Assembly: GCA_021927905.1 (NCBI GenBank)
Contig: BLLK01000069.1
Location: 1,798,001 to 1,862,000 of the forward strand
DNA length: 64,000 bases
Direction of reading: 5' to 3'
Origin: Chaetoceros tenuissimus
Taxonomy: Eukaryota; Bacillariophyta; Thalassiosirophyceae; Chaetocerotales; Chaetocerotaceae
Positions 1 to 11,491 of this stretch are shown piece by piece. The notes under the pieces are model-generated. The model was not told the origin of the DNA, did not search any database, and saw only the letters and a list, made by a program, of their open reading frames with translations. The position numbers and the translations under genes are program-made. Within the stretch, counting starts at the first letter, position 1. Each line of letters begins with the position of its first letter.

Positions 1-2153
1 CTGCGGTTCCATCGACATGTAAAAGGGGATCCTGGAATAATTTCATCTAATTTTGGCGATGTTGTCGCGTACATAAACAGACACAAAGACAGATTAACAT
101 GTTCGTTCCCATTGCGTACAGAGGCTGCAGAAAAAAGGAAGTAAGTTTTGTATTTAAATCTCCTGTGTACTTTCTATTTGCAAGTTGCTCACACAATCTT
201 CTTCAATAGAAACGAAAATAAGAATCCTGTTACTCCTTCAACAAAGTAAGATAGGTTATGAACCTTCCAAAATTTTTTTTCAATAAAAATTTTGGAAATG
301 TCCCATCTCAAACTCAACATTCTCACATTTTCTTTTATCTTTACAGGAGAAAGAAGACAGAACCAAATAAACAACAAAATGAACTTGAGCTCCATGAAAC
401 GACTACAGATGTAACTCAGAATGAAACTCAAGAAGACAACACACAACCGGCAAGACGATCTTTGAGAAGTAGAACAAATGTGTCTTATGTCCAACCTGAT
501 GATGATGAATCTTCTATACAAGAAGAAACTTCACCTCTAGAAAAAGCAACTATTGCTAATGAAGACAAAGACGATGATGAATACCTCAACACACAAGACG
601 AAACTGCTACGAATTCCTTCGACAATGAAGATCAAGAAGAGGAGAATGGTGACGAAGTTGATGAAGAGAGTCCAACTATCCAACAAGAGATAGAAGACTT
701 AGCGCAAGACAATGACGTCAGTGTCGCATCAGATGAGGCAATGACTCTATTTCAATTACAATTGAAATTTGATGACGACTTATTTTTTGATCTCGACGAA
801 AAGATTTTGCCTTACCTTGGTGAACAAGATAAAATCTCACCTATCATGCCTAGGCCAGGACAAAACACTGAGAAGGCGTACGCAAAAATGGTAGACAACA
901 TGAGATCGCAGCTTTTGTTTGAAGTTTACAAAATTTATGCCTTCGTCCTAAAAGAGAATAGATGCACAGCAAATTGGAATTCATCTAGAGCGTTTCTGTT
1001 CACGATTGGTTATGCATATGACTGTCTCTACCTAAAACCTCTTTTCCATCGGTTGATGCAATTTGTCCCGTGCTTTGATGCAATGTTTTCGAAGATTCAA
1101 AGGAACACAACAAAGGAAACAGTACTTGTTTCATTCAATGATACATGTATTTCTGACACATTACATTTGCATCCAAAATATGACTCAAAGTTTAAACATT
1201 TCATTGATGTCACTTTCACACGTAACCAAGAGAGATATCGTACAATCCTTGATCAGAGAATGAAATTAGTATCTCTCTTCAAAAACAACAACCCTTGGTT
1301 TCCTACGATGTTCCAATATAATCCAACCTCCAGAAATGAAAACTGGGACAGACATCTTCAGCAGGCAAATTATGAAGAATATCTCACGTATGAAGACTTG
1401 TCCCACAAAACAAAAGACTATATTCATATCAGAACTTCAATGGAGAGTGACAAGATTTTACCTTTTCTTTCTGAATTTGGATTTGAAACAGAGAAATTTG
1501 AGAGTATCACTGTAGACACCATGGGAAAAAGCGTTACAGACGGAACATTTCACAAGTTCCTTGTACCACATTCTGCGTCGTTGTACGAAAATCTTTTATT
1601 CAGTAGTGATGTCATTGCTGCATCCAATGTGTTAAGAAAAGATGATGACTACGTGAGGATTACTCTCTACGATGAATCTAAACAAGAAGAACAATACTTT
1701 CAGCATAATGAACTCACCCATGTCCTTGTCATCAAACTAGAAACGGGAAAAACTTATCTTTCGCCATATAGTGAAGACTTCTTCCCAGTTTACAAAGTTA
1801 GAGCTCGCATCAGACCTCGTATACATCAAATGACGAGATGTACAAATATTCTAGGAGATATTTTTGATGTTCCACACACTTCTATTGAAGTCATTGAAGA
1901 AGATACCGATAGTACTGTTATTGAGTTTGGAGATAGAAATCAAATGATACCTATTTTGAAAAAGAGGCAAAATTCCAACAAGTATACATACGTATCAGAC
2001 GATCTTCAATATCTGTTCTCTATAGGTGAAGGAAGCTTTTCCATGCAATTTTTTGCCAAAGATTGGGAAGTAACTGGTGACCTATTTTATGACTTTGATG
2101 AGGTATACACTATCAATGACTACTACAACAAAGTTATGAAAATTACAACATAA
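1..2153 (+). CDS. Hypothetical acidic protein, 5' end beyond window
   Basis: I do not recognise this protein. The coding path joins 1..140, 210..245 and 347..2153. The frame is open from base 1, the two introns (141..209, 246..346) start GTAAG and end in ATAG and ACAG, and the phase matches at both joins, so the start codon lies left of the window. The second exon is only 36 nt. After a Lys-rich segment comes a long Asp/Glu/Asn-rich low-complexity region (encoded at about 360-760), then about 450 residues of mixed composition that look folded. No signal peptide or membrane segment is visible in the part present. The acidic tract and LRSR-type basic patch would suit a nuclear protein, but that is inference only. 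The 3' exon is certain as coding sequence; the two short upstream exons are predicted from phase and splice signals. Confidence 0.75.
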
Positions 2154-2563
2154 TCTAATCTTTATTTCATCACTGTATAATACTTCTCGTACTGCGTATG
2201 CAGCCTGTATTGTGCCACTTGGGGGAACTGTCAACTTCACAACTTCCAACTAGTCCCAACCCAACATGACGGACCCCCCTCCGGTTATTCATTACATGCT
2301 TGCATTCATGAATACAACTGACGTTTCATTGTAAAGCATCCAGATACAGAAGAGGAGATGAGATGATACATTGCACATTGCCATTATTCCCAATACATTA
2401 GATCAAATACCTAATACATCTACATAGTTCATACTTGAATAATTGTTTGATATCATTGATACTTAGTTTAGACAAGAAACAAAGCATTTATCGGGAGTCA
2501 TTCTTTAGCCAGAAACAACAGCAGAGATATCGCAGAAGAAAACATACCTTAGCTCATTCAAAA
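2154..2563. other. Intergenic region upstream of GINS2
   Basis: This is the spacer between the acidic orphan gene and GINS2. The GINS2 frame stays open upstream to an ATG at 2435, adding 43 residues that no GINS2 homologue needs, so 2435-2563 is better read as 5' leader. A C-rich patch lies near 2271-2283. I see no repeat, RNA gene or recognisable promoter element. Confidence 0.5.
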
Positions 2564-3436
2564 ATGTCCATGGCTACATCATCATCAAAAAATGCTTCGT
2601 ATCTGCCATCGCAGAATCCTCAAAGGATGCAAGCACTCAAAACATTTCTCGCAGCAGATGAAATTGTAACTATCAATCCCACATTCTCCTACAAGGCACC
2701 GCTTGATTTCCTCATTACACAAGAATCTATCGGACCATTCGAGGCAGGCATTGACACAAATGTTCCATTATGGTTGGCACTCTATCTTCGGAAAAGAAAT
2801 TTGTGTAGATTGAGATGTCCGGAATGGATGGATGTCGAAAATCTCAAGCAAGTATTGAAACACGAACGTGATCCTCAAGAGGATTCTTTTTCAAAAGATT
2901 TACCATTTCGATATGCTGAAATTTCAAGAGCTATTTTACAAGCTTGTGGTGCAGGACGATCTGCTGTACATGCTGGAGGAAGTGGTGTTGATGGAGGAGA
3001 GGAAATTCCACAAATGGAAGTTGTGAGAGTTTTATTAGAAGATATCAGTATGTTGAGAATGGGCAAGATTAGAGATAATATTCATTTCTTATCGGGCGTC
3101 ATGGGAAGAAGTTTGGAAAAACCTATGCCAGGAATTAGTGTAGATGGTATGGGATCTATTGAATTGGCGGGTGTCAAACCATTTATGGAAGGAGCCTTTG
3201 CAGATCATTTCAAAATTATAAAGTCAGGAGTTTCAAAGGGTGAAAGTGGGAAAACACCAAGTAAGAGAATTGCAAGTCGTATCAGAGGTTCTAGAAGAAA
3301 GCAAGTCCAGGAAGTTGACGAAGATGGACTCATGGAACCTACAGCTGACGATGAAGATGAACTTATGGAACCAACAGCTGAAGAGCCGGAAGAAGAAGAG
3401 CAAGAAGGTGGCAGATCATTGAGAAGATATCGTTGA
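2564..3436 (+). CDS. GINS2: GINS complex subunit PSF2 (GINS2)
   Basis: This is the PSF2 subunit of the GINS tetramer, which joins CDC45 and MCM2-7 to form the replicative CMG helicase in the nucleus. The 290-residue product carries the PSF2 core: an N-terminal beta segment ending in VPLWLALYLRKRNLCRL, then PEWMDVENL and the helical A-domain with PFRYAEISRAIL. I start at the ATG at 2564 (context CAAAAATG) because homologues begin close to this point. Animal PSF2 is about 185 residues. Here an extra C-terminal tail of about 80 residues is first basic (KRIASRIRGSRRK) and then acidic, with a duplicated LMEPTA unit. The gene has no intron. Family assignment is firm; the role of the tail is unknown. 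Confidence 0.9.
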   Translation: MSMATSSSKNASYLPSQNPQRMQALKTFLAADEIVTINPTFSYKAPLDFLITQESIGPFEAGIDTNVPLWLALYLRKRNLCRLRCPEWMDVENLKQVLKHERDPQEDSFSKDLPFRYAEISRAILQACGAGRSAVHAGGSGVDGGEEIPQMEVVRVLLEDISMLRMGKIRDNIHFLSGVMGRSLEKPMPGISVDGMGSIELAGVKPFMEGAFADHFKIIKSGVSKGESGKTPSKRIASRIRGSRRKQVQEVDEDGLMEPTADDEDELMEPTAEEPEEEEQEGGRSLRRYR

Positions 3437-3792
3437 TTTTTGATATAATTAACTGTATTGTAACATACGCATGAATCATATAAATCATATTTCGCATTTT
3501 TGCCATTAATTTCTTTCTAAAATAGAAGCGCATTTACAATATTCTTCTGTAGGAAGAGGCAAATCTGCAAATCTATTACAATTTTTTAATACAAGACTAA
3601 CTCGTGACTTTTTTAGCTTCAGTCATGTCGTGTACATTTTTTTCAAATCCTGAATTGAAACTCCGACGTCACATTTTTAAAATTATTTCTACTCCAAAAC
3701 GAAAACACTGTCACGTTGAGTCACGTATGAAGCTTCATCATAAATGGTTATCCTCATAAATTTACACTAACTCACATTGTGATTTGTAAACC
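3437..3792. promoter_or_regulatory. Probable promoter of the PS-rich secreted protein gene
   Basis: The 3' flank of GINS2 and upstream region of the next gene. Three ACGT cores lie within 130 bp of the start codon: CGACGTCAC at 3664-3672 and two GTCACGT copies at 3710-3716 and 3720-3726. They resemble bZIP sites. This is pattern only, with no expression evidence. Confidence 0.3.
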
Positions 3793-5819
3793 ATGCAATT
3801 TTTCAAGAAAGGTCTAGTACCTCTGCTACTTATCTTTGCTGGATGCGAAGGTCAAGATGAAATTGGAGACCAGAGAACATGCAAAGGCGTAGATGGGCTA
3901 AAATCCAAGGTAAGTTGTAAACAGCTTATATTTAACTGACATAATGGCTTTATCTCACCTAAAACACCAACTTTCTGTCCAACAAGGTACGCATTTTTTG
4001 TACTGACGTACAAACTGGAGTAGATTGCCTCAGCACCGATGGCAAACCATTTATGACTCAGCTCAGTGATAGTTGCGGTACAAGGAAACTGAAGTTTCGT
4101 TACAAATTGAGTAACAAAAACGACGACGTTGAGGTTAGAGTAAACACAAATACTAAGATTCTCTACAACGGCAAAAGCATTTTCACCGACGATGATGATG
4201 ATAATGTAGTTGGAAAAGACATCCAGCCTAATCAGACACACTCCGGGGTTTACCTGGCAGACTTTGATACTTGTCAAGAACGCGCATCTTTTGCAGTGAT
4301 TTTGAAGCTCAAGACTACTTCAAACGGAAGTGGAACGAAAAGATACGTTGGATGTAAGTTTAGCATGTACCTTGCTATTTGGTGTTTGATCATTACTTCA
4401 GATTTAACGAATTACATTGATTGTCCCTCTTCATTAGGTCAAACTGAAATTATTCCATATGTGGAACTCTATCAGGCAGACTTATTTGATCCCATCACAC
4501 CATTTCCTACTCCTCAGAAGTCATTGGCTCCCTCTAGGGAAAATACCAAACCTCCTCTTTCTACTCCTCCAACACTAGCTCCATCCCTGAAACCATCTAT
4601 CAGAACAATCGTTGGAGAGGATCCAGATGACAGTGAAGTATCACCGTCCATGGCACCATCTACCTCACTGTCACCATCAAAGGGAAAGTCGGCAAAGTCG
4701 TCAACACCGTCGATGTCACGTTCTCCTTCGTCATTTCCAAGTAGATCAAGTGTACCTTCCACTTCTATCGCACCTTCAAAAGGTACAAAAAGTACATGCA
4801 AAAAGAAGAGTAGAGTCGCAGTGCCCCCACGATGCAGAGCGGACTATGATGCTGATCCAGAGCCTCTCCATTATAGACCGAAAATGACCAAGACTGATGT
4901 AACGAATTCTGTCTGTAGAGCTGCATACATCGAATCAAGTTACAGTCTTTTTGATTCTGAAGTCAATGATGACATCTACAGTGACACTTCGGAACTTGTA
5001 GCATCTGATCTTGGACTATTCAAAGGACTCAATGAAATCCAGAGATATGTGGGGTTCTTCAAAGATTCCACCCTCTTTGACATTTCGTTCACTTCCACCA
5101 GATCGGGCGAATTTGATAACATTCTCAACATTTATTCCGATGAAAATGAATGTGTTTTAACTCATGCGTTTGTTGCAACGATGAGAACCAAAGCTGCTAC
5201 TGACCCACAAACAATGGATGTTGTCATTGGTGTACGTACAAAGTTCTCAATCATAGAGCCAGGTAAAATCTCTATCCGCCGTAACGACGTAGTAAGTGTT
5301 TTTGCATGGGATCGTCTATTACATTCATGTTCATGTCCGAATTTTATGTCTCATCCCATCCCATTTCACAATCCATAATGATAGTTTGTACCGAGAACAT
5401 TCTCAAAATTCTTCTGGGGTGAAGCTTTACACACACGCGAAATCGCTTTCAGGAACTGTAACATTATGACGGAGTCTTGTGCAGTGGAATTCCGTGATAA
5501 TTGTTACTCCATTATGAATGTCGATGATTGTGTGATTGATATGTTAGCCTTGCCGGGAGCTGATCGTCGAGGAAACGTAGATGGCAAGAGCTTCGGATGT
5601 CGCACTTTCTATTCCACATTTGTTGGAGAAGACTCGGAAGTTTGTCCAAGTATCAGTTACCAACCAAAGTTTACAAGTGATTGCAAGCTCAAGTGTCAGA
5701 ATTCATCCAAACTCAAGAACCGCGAAATGTTTCTCAAAGAAGAGTTGGACTTTTTTCAAGACTTTAGTGCATTTGTTGGACTTGGAGAAGACAAATGGAC
5801 ATCTCCAAGCATCATCTAA
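3793..5819 (+). CDS. Secreted protein with PS-rich repeat region, unknown function
   Basis: Predicted as join(3793..3909, 3987..4353, 4438..5291, 5385..5819), 590 residues. All introns begin GTAAGT and phase is kept at every join; the last join uses ATGATAG as acceptor. The start MQFFKKGLVPLLLIFAGCEG gives a hydrophobic signal peptide. The N-terminal domain (about residues 35-180) and the C-terminal domain carry scattered cysteines. Between them, encoded at about 4500-4790, is a proline/serine-rich stretch of repeated PS units, a low-complexity linker common in secreted diatom proteins. I do not recognise a catalytic family. The second intron (84 nt) is a multiple of three with no stop, so a retained form would also be open. 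Location outside the plasma membrane or in the cell wall is inferred from signal peptide and composition only. Confidence 0.7.
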
Positions 5820-5889
5820 AAGCACTATGAGAGTGTCAAGCTTCCAATAATGAGACTTCCAAAAGTTAAATTCATAAAACGGAACAGTA

Positions 5890-6570
5890 TCAGGATACTT
5901 TTCTACATTCATTCAATCTACGCATGCATAATTCAAGACCATCTTTTCTCATCCTTTGTTTATTTCTAGTCGGTAAATTCTCTAAATCTTTATATCCTGA
6001 AGTGACTGCTTTCATGACATCTTCTTCTCTTAGTAGGTGAATAATTGGAAATGGTGATCGTATTGTATAATCGGCGGCATCTTCTTCAATCCATTCAGAA
6101 TAAGTTTGATGTGTGGCCTTTGGATGGAAAAGAACCTGTTGCAAACTATGTGTATAGGAATGTTTATTGATCACTTCTTCTTGAACTTGCCAAGACAATC
6201 GCACCAAGTCTCGAAAATCTGTTAGAGATGTACAAATTTCTTCATTTAAAACAACAAGCGTTGTTTCAGGTCTACTATGGAGTGATGTATACGGATCAGT
6301 AGTTCCGACTAATAAATGAGCCTCTTCGTGCATTTGATCAACGATTTCATCATGACTGTTGCTATTCAATATTTTGATTCGGAGTTTCGGTGGTCTTCTA
6401 ACCGGAGGAGCAAAAGGACAAAGCTTCTGTTTGATAACTATATCATCAAGCCATTTTTCGATTACTTGTTGTCTTGCGGTAGAATCTGCTCCTACTGCTG
6501 CAAATGATCGAACTCCTTTCCAATTTTTAAGCACCTTAGATTGTAGGGGTCGAAATATATTTGAAATCAT
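5890..6570 (-). CDS. DUF1415 family protein
   Basis: A 226-residue DUF1415 protein, a family widespread in bacteria and present in algae, with no established function. Diagnostic segments are IEKWLDDIVIKQKLCPFAPP near the start of the domain, the TTLVVLNEE stretch, QVLFHPKATHQTY, and RSPFPIIHLLREEDV followed by LENLPTRNKQRM. I chose the ATG at 6570 because the longer open frame upstream begins with TTG. The leader before the domain, with FRPLQSKVLKNWKGVRSF, is basic and free of acidic residues, which would suit a mitochondrial presequence (inference). The gene is convergent with the PS-rich gene, with 70 bp between stop codons, and has no intron. Confidence 0.85.
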   Translation of the reverse strand: MISNIFRPLQSKVLKNWKGVRSFAAVGADSTARQQVIEKWLDDIVIKQKLCPFAPPVRRPPKLRIKILNSNSHDEIVDQMHEEAHLLVGTTDPYTSLHSRPETTLVVLNEEICTSLTDFRDLVRLSWQVQEEVINKHSYTHSLQQVLFHPKATHQTYSEWIEEDAADYTIRSPFPIIHLLREEDVMKAVTSGYKDLENLPTRNKQRMRKDGLELCMRRLNECRKVS

Positions 6571-7172
6571 TTTCCAAAATGCATTTATTGTAATGAAACG
6601 AACAGACAAAGAAGAGGGTTTTGATGTTTGGATTTTTTTTATGTACGTTTTGCTGTGTTCTGTTTGCTGTGTTTTTGTACATAGAAGATGGTATGGTACA
6701 TAGGTACGTCTATTCAGGTAGAAATGGGACTAAAAAGCTTTATTTTCCTCGTCATTTGTCTTTTCTCCATATCTTTGTTAGAACATTCCGAAAGTGAAAG
6801 TGGAATAGGTAATGCCCTCCTCAATAAGTGCAATCACAATATTTTTCCACACATAGAGCAACTTACTCGTAGGTAAAACTAAAAAAAAAAATGGAAAGAA
6901 TGTTTCAGCAAGAATTCTAAAAATACGATTCTCTCATCCATGTTCTCAGAGTTCGGGTCATCGCGTCATTTCAATGGCATTTCTACGTTTATCCTCTTGT
7001 TTCTCCGTGAAAAGATATGACCATACGTACCAGTTTTGCTTGGCTGAGAGCATTACTTCACTATTTTCTTCGGCGCTATTGGTTCGTAGTAGATCCAAGT
7101 AGATGAGAAGCGAAAGTGAAAGCAGTTTAGTTGTAACTATTTTACATACATCATCGCAAAAGTAAGAACAAG
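6571..7172. other. Intergenic region between DUF1415 and glycosyltransferase-like genes
   Basis: A divergent intergenic region. It holds one short ORF (6724-6876, + strand, 50 codons) that starts with a hydrophobic signal-like stretch, MGLKSFIFLVICLFSISLL, but has no further recognisable content, so it is not called a gene. A poly-A run lies near 6880-6890. Nothing else stands out. Confidence 0.4.
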
Positions 7173-9318
7173 ATGATGCTGAATCCGATGAGAAGAAGAA
7201 ATGGTGGTGGTACACAAAGGACAACTTGCTCTACGAATACTAAGCTACAAAATAAGAGAGTTCTTATCTTGGGCTTCTTTGCTCTCGGCTTTCTACACAT
7301 AACATTTCTTCAAGATATTGGAACAAGTAATGAAAGTATTGATACTTCTCAGAATCCTTACCCGTCACAAGATCTAGATGTTCGAAACTTGGCAGCTAAA
7401 AGGAGGGTTGCTGTAGTAAGACCATTTTCCGTAAATGCTTTGGATTCTATTGCGCACTCCTTTGACTCTTGGTCGAAATTCATCCCGTGCAGTAAATGGA
7501 CTCGCCGCAAAAAGGAATTCCGAGATTTTGAGTTTGACGTTGTTCTTAGTTTCAGTCAAACATATGAAAGTGTACCGGAAGCTGATAAAGTTACAAAAAC
7601 TATGATGGACGATTTAAATGAAGCAAATTGGTACAAATGTTTTCATAGTGTAATTAGAATTTCAAACAACATACCTGCAGATGAGGATATCTATGATCAA
7701 AGTCAAGCGGCGACAAACATAATGTGGGCTCATGGGCCGAACAAAATGTTTGTTGAGAATATGAAAAAGCTAATGGAACAAGGCTATGAATATGCATTAG
7801 TCATGGAAGAAGATACCATTCCCGTACGAAAGTACTGGTTAGATAGATTAATGGAAGAGGCATCAAAGAGCAATTTTGCAGTAATTGGAAGGTAAGTTGA
7901 TACACTCGATTCCTCTGCATTGCAAAGTTACTAGAAGATGTACTAAAGTATCCTGATTTCTTCCTCACCACAGTAAATATCGTGGCCATGCTTGGGATGG
8001 GTTTGAATCTACGTTGTCCATTGCATTGAGACAGCACTTTAATGGTAACGCACTGTTCAATCTCAAGCATCCCTACGTAAAGGAACTGGTTCTTCAGTTA
8101 GAACGGGAAGAAAATACTCCTCTTCATGCAATAGGCTATGATTACAGAATCGCCCAGATTGTTTTAGAAGGTCTTGATGGTACACAACCAATAGTTCCAC
8201 CGCAAATTTTGGATAATTACGATGGTGAACTACCAAATAATAGGAAACACTTCCGAAATTTGTTTCTTTCGTATTTCATGAATGAGAGCGGTCAGCCTAC
8301 TTTTCGCGAGACTTCTGTGGTGCAAAATCACGCAATGAGCTTAGTTTCAAAGGGAAACTTATTAGATCCAGATGTAAGCCTCGTACACGGTGGTGTCCAT
8401 CTCAAGACTTGGCCAAAACAAAAGAAATTAACCTTGGTCGTTGTAATCGATGAAGAGAATAAAGTGAATGCTTTGGTAAATAGCAATATAGTCCAGAAAA
8501 GCACTTTCGCAGTCAGCAATTTAATTGTTACTGTACCAAGAGACTATCCAATGGATCTAATTCGAACTGAACTTCAAAGTTTAAAGGTGACAGCACCTAC
8601 ACACATTCATCTGAGAAATGATCAGAATCAGCTCGATCTTTGTGAACCAATAGTCGGCGACGGAAATTTTATTATCCTCAAAGCAGGTGAAATTGAAGAA
8701 AAGCTGCCAGATTTACTATATGTGACAACACACGAGTCTAAGCCTATTATTGCTAACTATGACTATCATTGTAATGATTCCGATACATGTCGTTACACTT
8801 TAGACAAAGTTAGAAGAGTGTATGGTGCGGATGAAGAACGCATAGTTATCAAGAATAATAGTGTGGTATTCGATACAGCTGCTTTCAATGACTTTTGTGT
8901 CGCCTGGAATTTCGTGATACAAGCAGAACCAAATCCTTCAGACAAGGAAAATTTGAAGTCAAGTCCATATATTGCATCTGCATATATTGCATCTCTTCAA
9001 AAAAGGAAAAAACTCCATGATCTTTATACTGTTGTTGGAAAGCATATAAAGCTCACTGACGAGAGGATAAGTCACGCAGCTCGACTTCTTCAAGATTGTT
9101 CCTCTTACACCGATAGAAAAGTATGCAATGCAGTCAGCGGTTGCTCGTTCAAGAAGGGTCTTTGCGTTCCAGACTCTCCAGTTTCCCCTCCGACTTTGGC
9201 TCCTTCTTGTTCTACATTGTCACGAAAGCAATGTATTGACGCGGAAGCATGCTTTTACGACAGTGATAGTCGGTCTTGTTTAGATAATGTTGTCCAAACA
9301 TTATCTCTGGAAGAATAA
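7173..9318 (+). CDS. Type II membrane glycosyltransferase-like protein
   Basis: Predicted as join(7173..7891, 7974..9318), 687 residues; the 82 nt intron starts GTAAGT and ends CACAG, and the frame is kept. A short basic tail, then one membrane helix (about residues 30-47, VLILGFFALGFLHITFL), gives type II topology typical of Golgi enzymes. The luminal part has an acidic YALVMEEDTIPVRKYW segment, like the metal-binding acidic motif of nucleotide-sugar transferases, followed across the splice junction by GSKYRGHAWDGFE. The rest does not match a family I can name. The C-terminus carries two small cysteine repeats (CSSYTDRKVCNAVSGCSF and CSTLSRKQCIDAEACF). The glycosyltransferase role is inferred from topology and the acidic motif; the gene itself is solid. 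Confidence 0.75.
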
Positions 9319-9835
9319 ATGATCCTACTACAATGACGAAAAGAATGATTTGTAACAAGTCTTTTTCAGGAATCGTCTTTGTGTTCCAACCAATCATCAC
9401 TTTCTCTTGCAATCTAAAGTGGTAAAAGTAATATACCGGCCCAGAAAGCATGTCTTCCACGCGTATATAGATAGTTCCCAAGTGACTCTGATATAATTCT
9501 AGATGCAGTAAGCCTATGAAAACATTATTATCACAGTTTTTCTATTTTGTGAAGAAAAGACAGAGCGTTTTCTATTCCGTTACGAGGAATGTATTACATT
9601 CTTCCTTTTTCTACGCTTTCTCTTCGTTACTTTTTCTTTTTATTTTGGATGTGCCAGCCTTACAGCCTCACGTTGGCTTCAAAAAGAGCATCTCATCATC
9701 ATACCAATCTGCTTCTCACAAACAACCATAATTTGTATCTTTCAGTAGACCTGCAGAGCTCTTATGTTGTCAATGTTTTAACTTGTGTGAGGTACTAGCA
9801 AAGTGAAAATTGTGTGAATGTGTGAAAGGCATATT

Positions 9836-9877
9836 TTTCTGTTCTATGCTTAGAAACAACTAAGCATCAAACAGAAA
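9836..9877. repeat. Near-perfect inverted repeat forming a hairpin
   Basis: Left arm TTTCTGTTCTATGCTTAG (9836-9853) pairs with the right arm at 9860-9877 over 18 positions with two central mismatches, around a 6 nt AAACAA loop. It lies about 520 bp downstream of the glycosyltransferase-like gene. It could be a fold-back relic, a transcript 3' structure or a small-RNA precursor. None of these is shown by the sequence. Confidence 0.7.
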
Positions 9878-10566
9878 TATCTTTTGCTTTTCGTTGTTTT
9901 TGTCGAACGGCTTCAATATATAGAGTCGCCGTCTTGGCTTACACCATGCCATGAAACGGTGCTAATTGGAGCCAACACAAAAAGACAGGGGATTTAGCTC
10001 ATCAGATGCAAATGCTTCCAAAATTCCTTCGGGAGTTTTGGGCATGTTGACTGGTGGGTTGATCTAGACCGACGACATCTTCTATCCATCCATATCAAAT
10101 GGATATCTTGTGTGCATGATCCTACCTGGTGGTGGGTGCAGGCTTCAAATTAATGAAGAAACCTGTGGCGGCTTGACGGCCGAGTTGTTCGATTCAACCT
10201 TGCGCACGTTGCAACTGAGAACAAAGTACTACTATATTGTAGTATCTAAATAATTATATAGCCTAACCAGATCCCAATTTTTCTTAAATTTTCTTTTCTT
10301 TAACTATGCATCTACCATGGAGCTCTAAAGAGCAATGAAAAATATCAAATTATTATGGCGTTGGAAACCTATTTACTCGTAATGTTCGGGAAAAAGTTTT
10401 TAAGGGTGGCACGATGACCAGCGGAGCCAACTAGTCGAGCTCAGGCTTCGCATTTTTCAAGTTTGGGCTTCTTGTTCGAAGTGATAAATAATGAGAATTA
10501 TTGATTCAGCTCATATCAGAGGTCATTTTGGTATCTTTGATCAACTGACTTTGGGAAAAACACATA

Positions 10567-10809
10567 TTGAAAGGAGTATTGGAACAAGGGACCTGTGTTG
10601 CGTGTGGAAAATTTGGGTCTGAAACGGAACCTTGGAGGTCATACATCGGAATTGCGTCAGAAAATGTATCAGTAGAAGAATTATCCTCTTGTAATGGTGA
10701 TGGGTGTATCCAAGGTGGACATCTCATTCAAGGATCCTCATATGATGTTGAAAATCCCATGAACCCTCAAGATGTAGCTGACACATTCGAAATAAATCCA
10801 GTGCATTGA
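10567..10809 (+). other. Coding-like ORF, possible gene relic
   Basis: Eighty codons ending in TGA, without a good ATG start (the frame opens after a stop just upstream of 10546). The translation contains a GTCVACGKFG segment and a second CNGDGC cysteine pair, and its composition resembles real protein rather than random AT-rich translation. No homologous family is recognised. It may be the last exon of a decayed or unrecognised secreted-protein gene. Confidence is low. Confidence 0.2.
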
Positions 10810-11491
10810 AAAATAAAAGTGAGGAAAGGAACTTTAGCTACGTAAATATATAAAGAATGTACTAGTATGAATATTGCATTGCATTAGTTATCTCTTTACC
10901 TAAGAAATGTTTGACTAGTAAAGATTTTTTAGTCTCACTATAGCCGTCATTTTTGGAATAGATTAACTGAGAGAACCTAGGCTATGTTGAATTTGTTTTA
11001 TGAGTCCGTCACCCGTCACCCTCGACATCCCTCAAAGTTGTCTTTCGATGGAGAAAACAAGTCATATCGCCATCATATGTACTTATGTATGAACACTTCT
11101 ACATAAGCCATGGTATTATCATTCATGTTGGAATAAATCGGAGAAGAAAGGAAGAAAGCATTCCAATCCTTCATCTGTCAGTTATTTAGCTGGTATTTTT
11201 AGACAGCCCCGGATAGTTTGACACGATAGGTACTGGAAGCTACTCGTAAAAGAAGAACGAACAACCTCTTCTCTACTAGCTGGATTTGCCTTTAGCACGC
11301 ACAGAGGCAGAGGTGACGTTCAATTCGTTCCAGTGTTCTCGTCCAAAACAGTGCTACTAACAACTCTACAAACACAAAATCCATCAAACTGTGCTGATCT
11401 CTATTTCAAAAAATCTTTTTTCCGACTAGCATAAAGCACTTCCTCCCGAAACGACAAATAGAATTCTCCAGTACAGAGCTGAGTTATCAAC

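Larger units (their letters stand above)
9319..11491. other. Gene-poor region of 2.2 kb
   Basis: The longest stretch without a convincing gene. It contains a strong hairpin (9836-9877), a somewhat more GC-rich patch around 9930-10220 whose frames are all interrupted, and an 80-codon coding-like ORF at 10567-10809. Short ORFs around 9516-9731 are Phe/Ser-rich translations of pyrimidine-rich DNA and look non-coding. The last 300 bp should hold the promoter of the DUF6824 gene. The region may be a decayed gene or transposon remnant, but no terminal repeats were found around it. Confidence 0.5.

Noticed and set aside
2435-2563. Extended N-terminus of GINS2
   Set aside because: The extra 43 residues are not needed by the family, and the ATG at 2564 has the better context.
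4514-4801. Antisense ORF over the PS-rich repeats
   Set aside because: It is the mirror of low-complexity coding sequence; its Asp/Gly-rich translation is expected from the reverse of Ser/Pro codons.
5379-5465. A separate gene starting at ATG 5466 after the PS-rich gene
   Set aside because: The frame is open upstream to 5385 and joins the preceding exon in phase with a GTAAGT donor and ATAG acceptor, so it is the last exon.
6724-6876. Fifty-codon ORF with signal-peptide-like start
   Set aside because: No homologue, no conserved cysteine pattern, and the downstream sequence gives no convincing exon. It may be chance translation of T-rich DNA.
9516-9798. Overlapping ORFs with Phe/Leu-rich translation, resembling membrane proteins
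   Set aside because: They come from pyrimidine-rich DNA in two frames at once, with no codon-use or motif support.
10180-10215. T-arm-like sequence (TTCGATT loop with short stem) suggesting a tRNA
   Set aside because: Only four stem pairs form, and no matching acceptor stem or anticodon arm is found 60-70 bases upstream.
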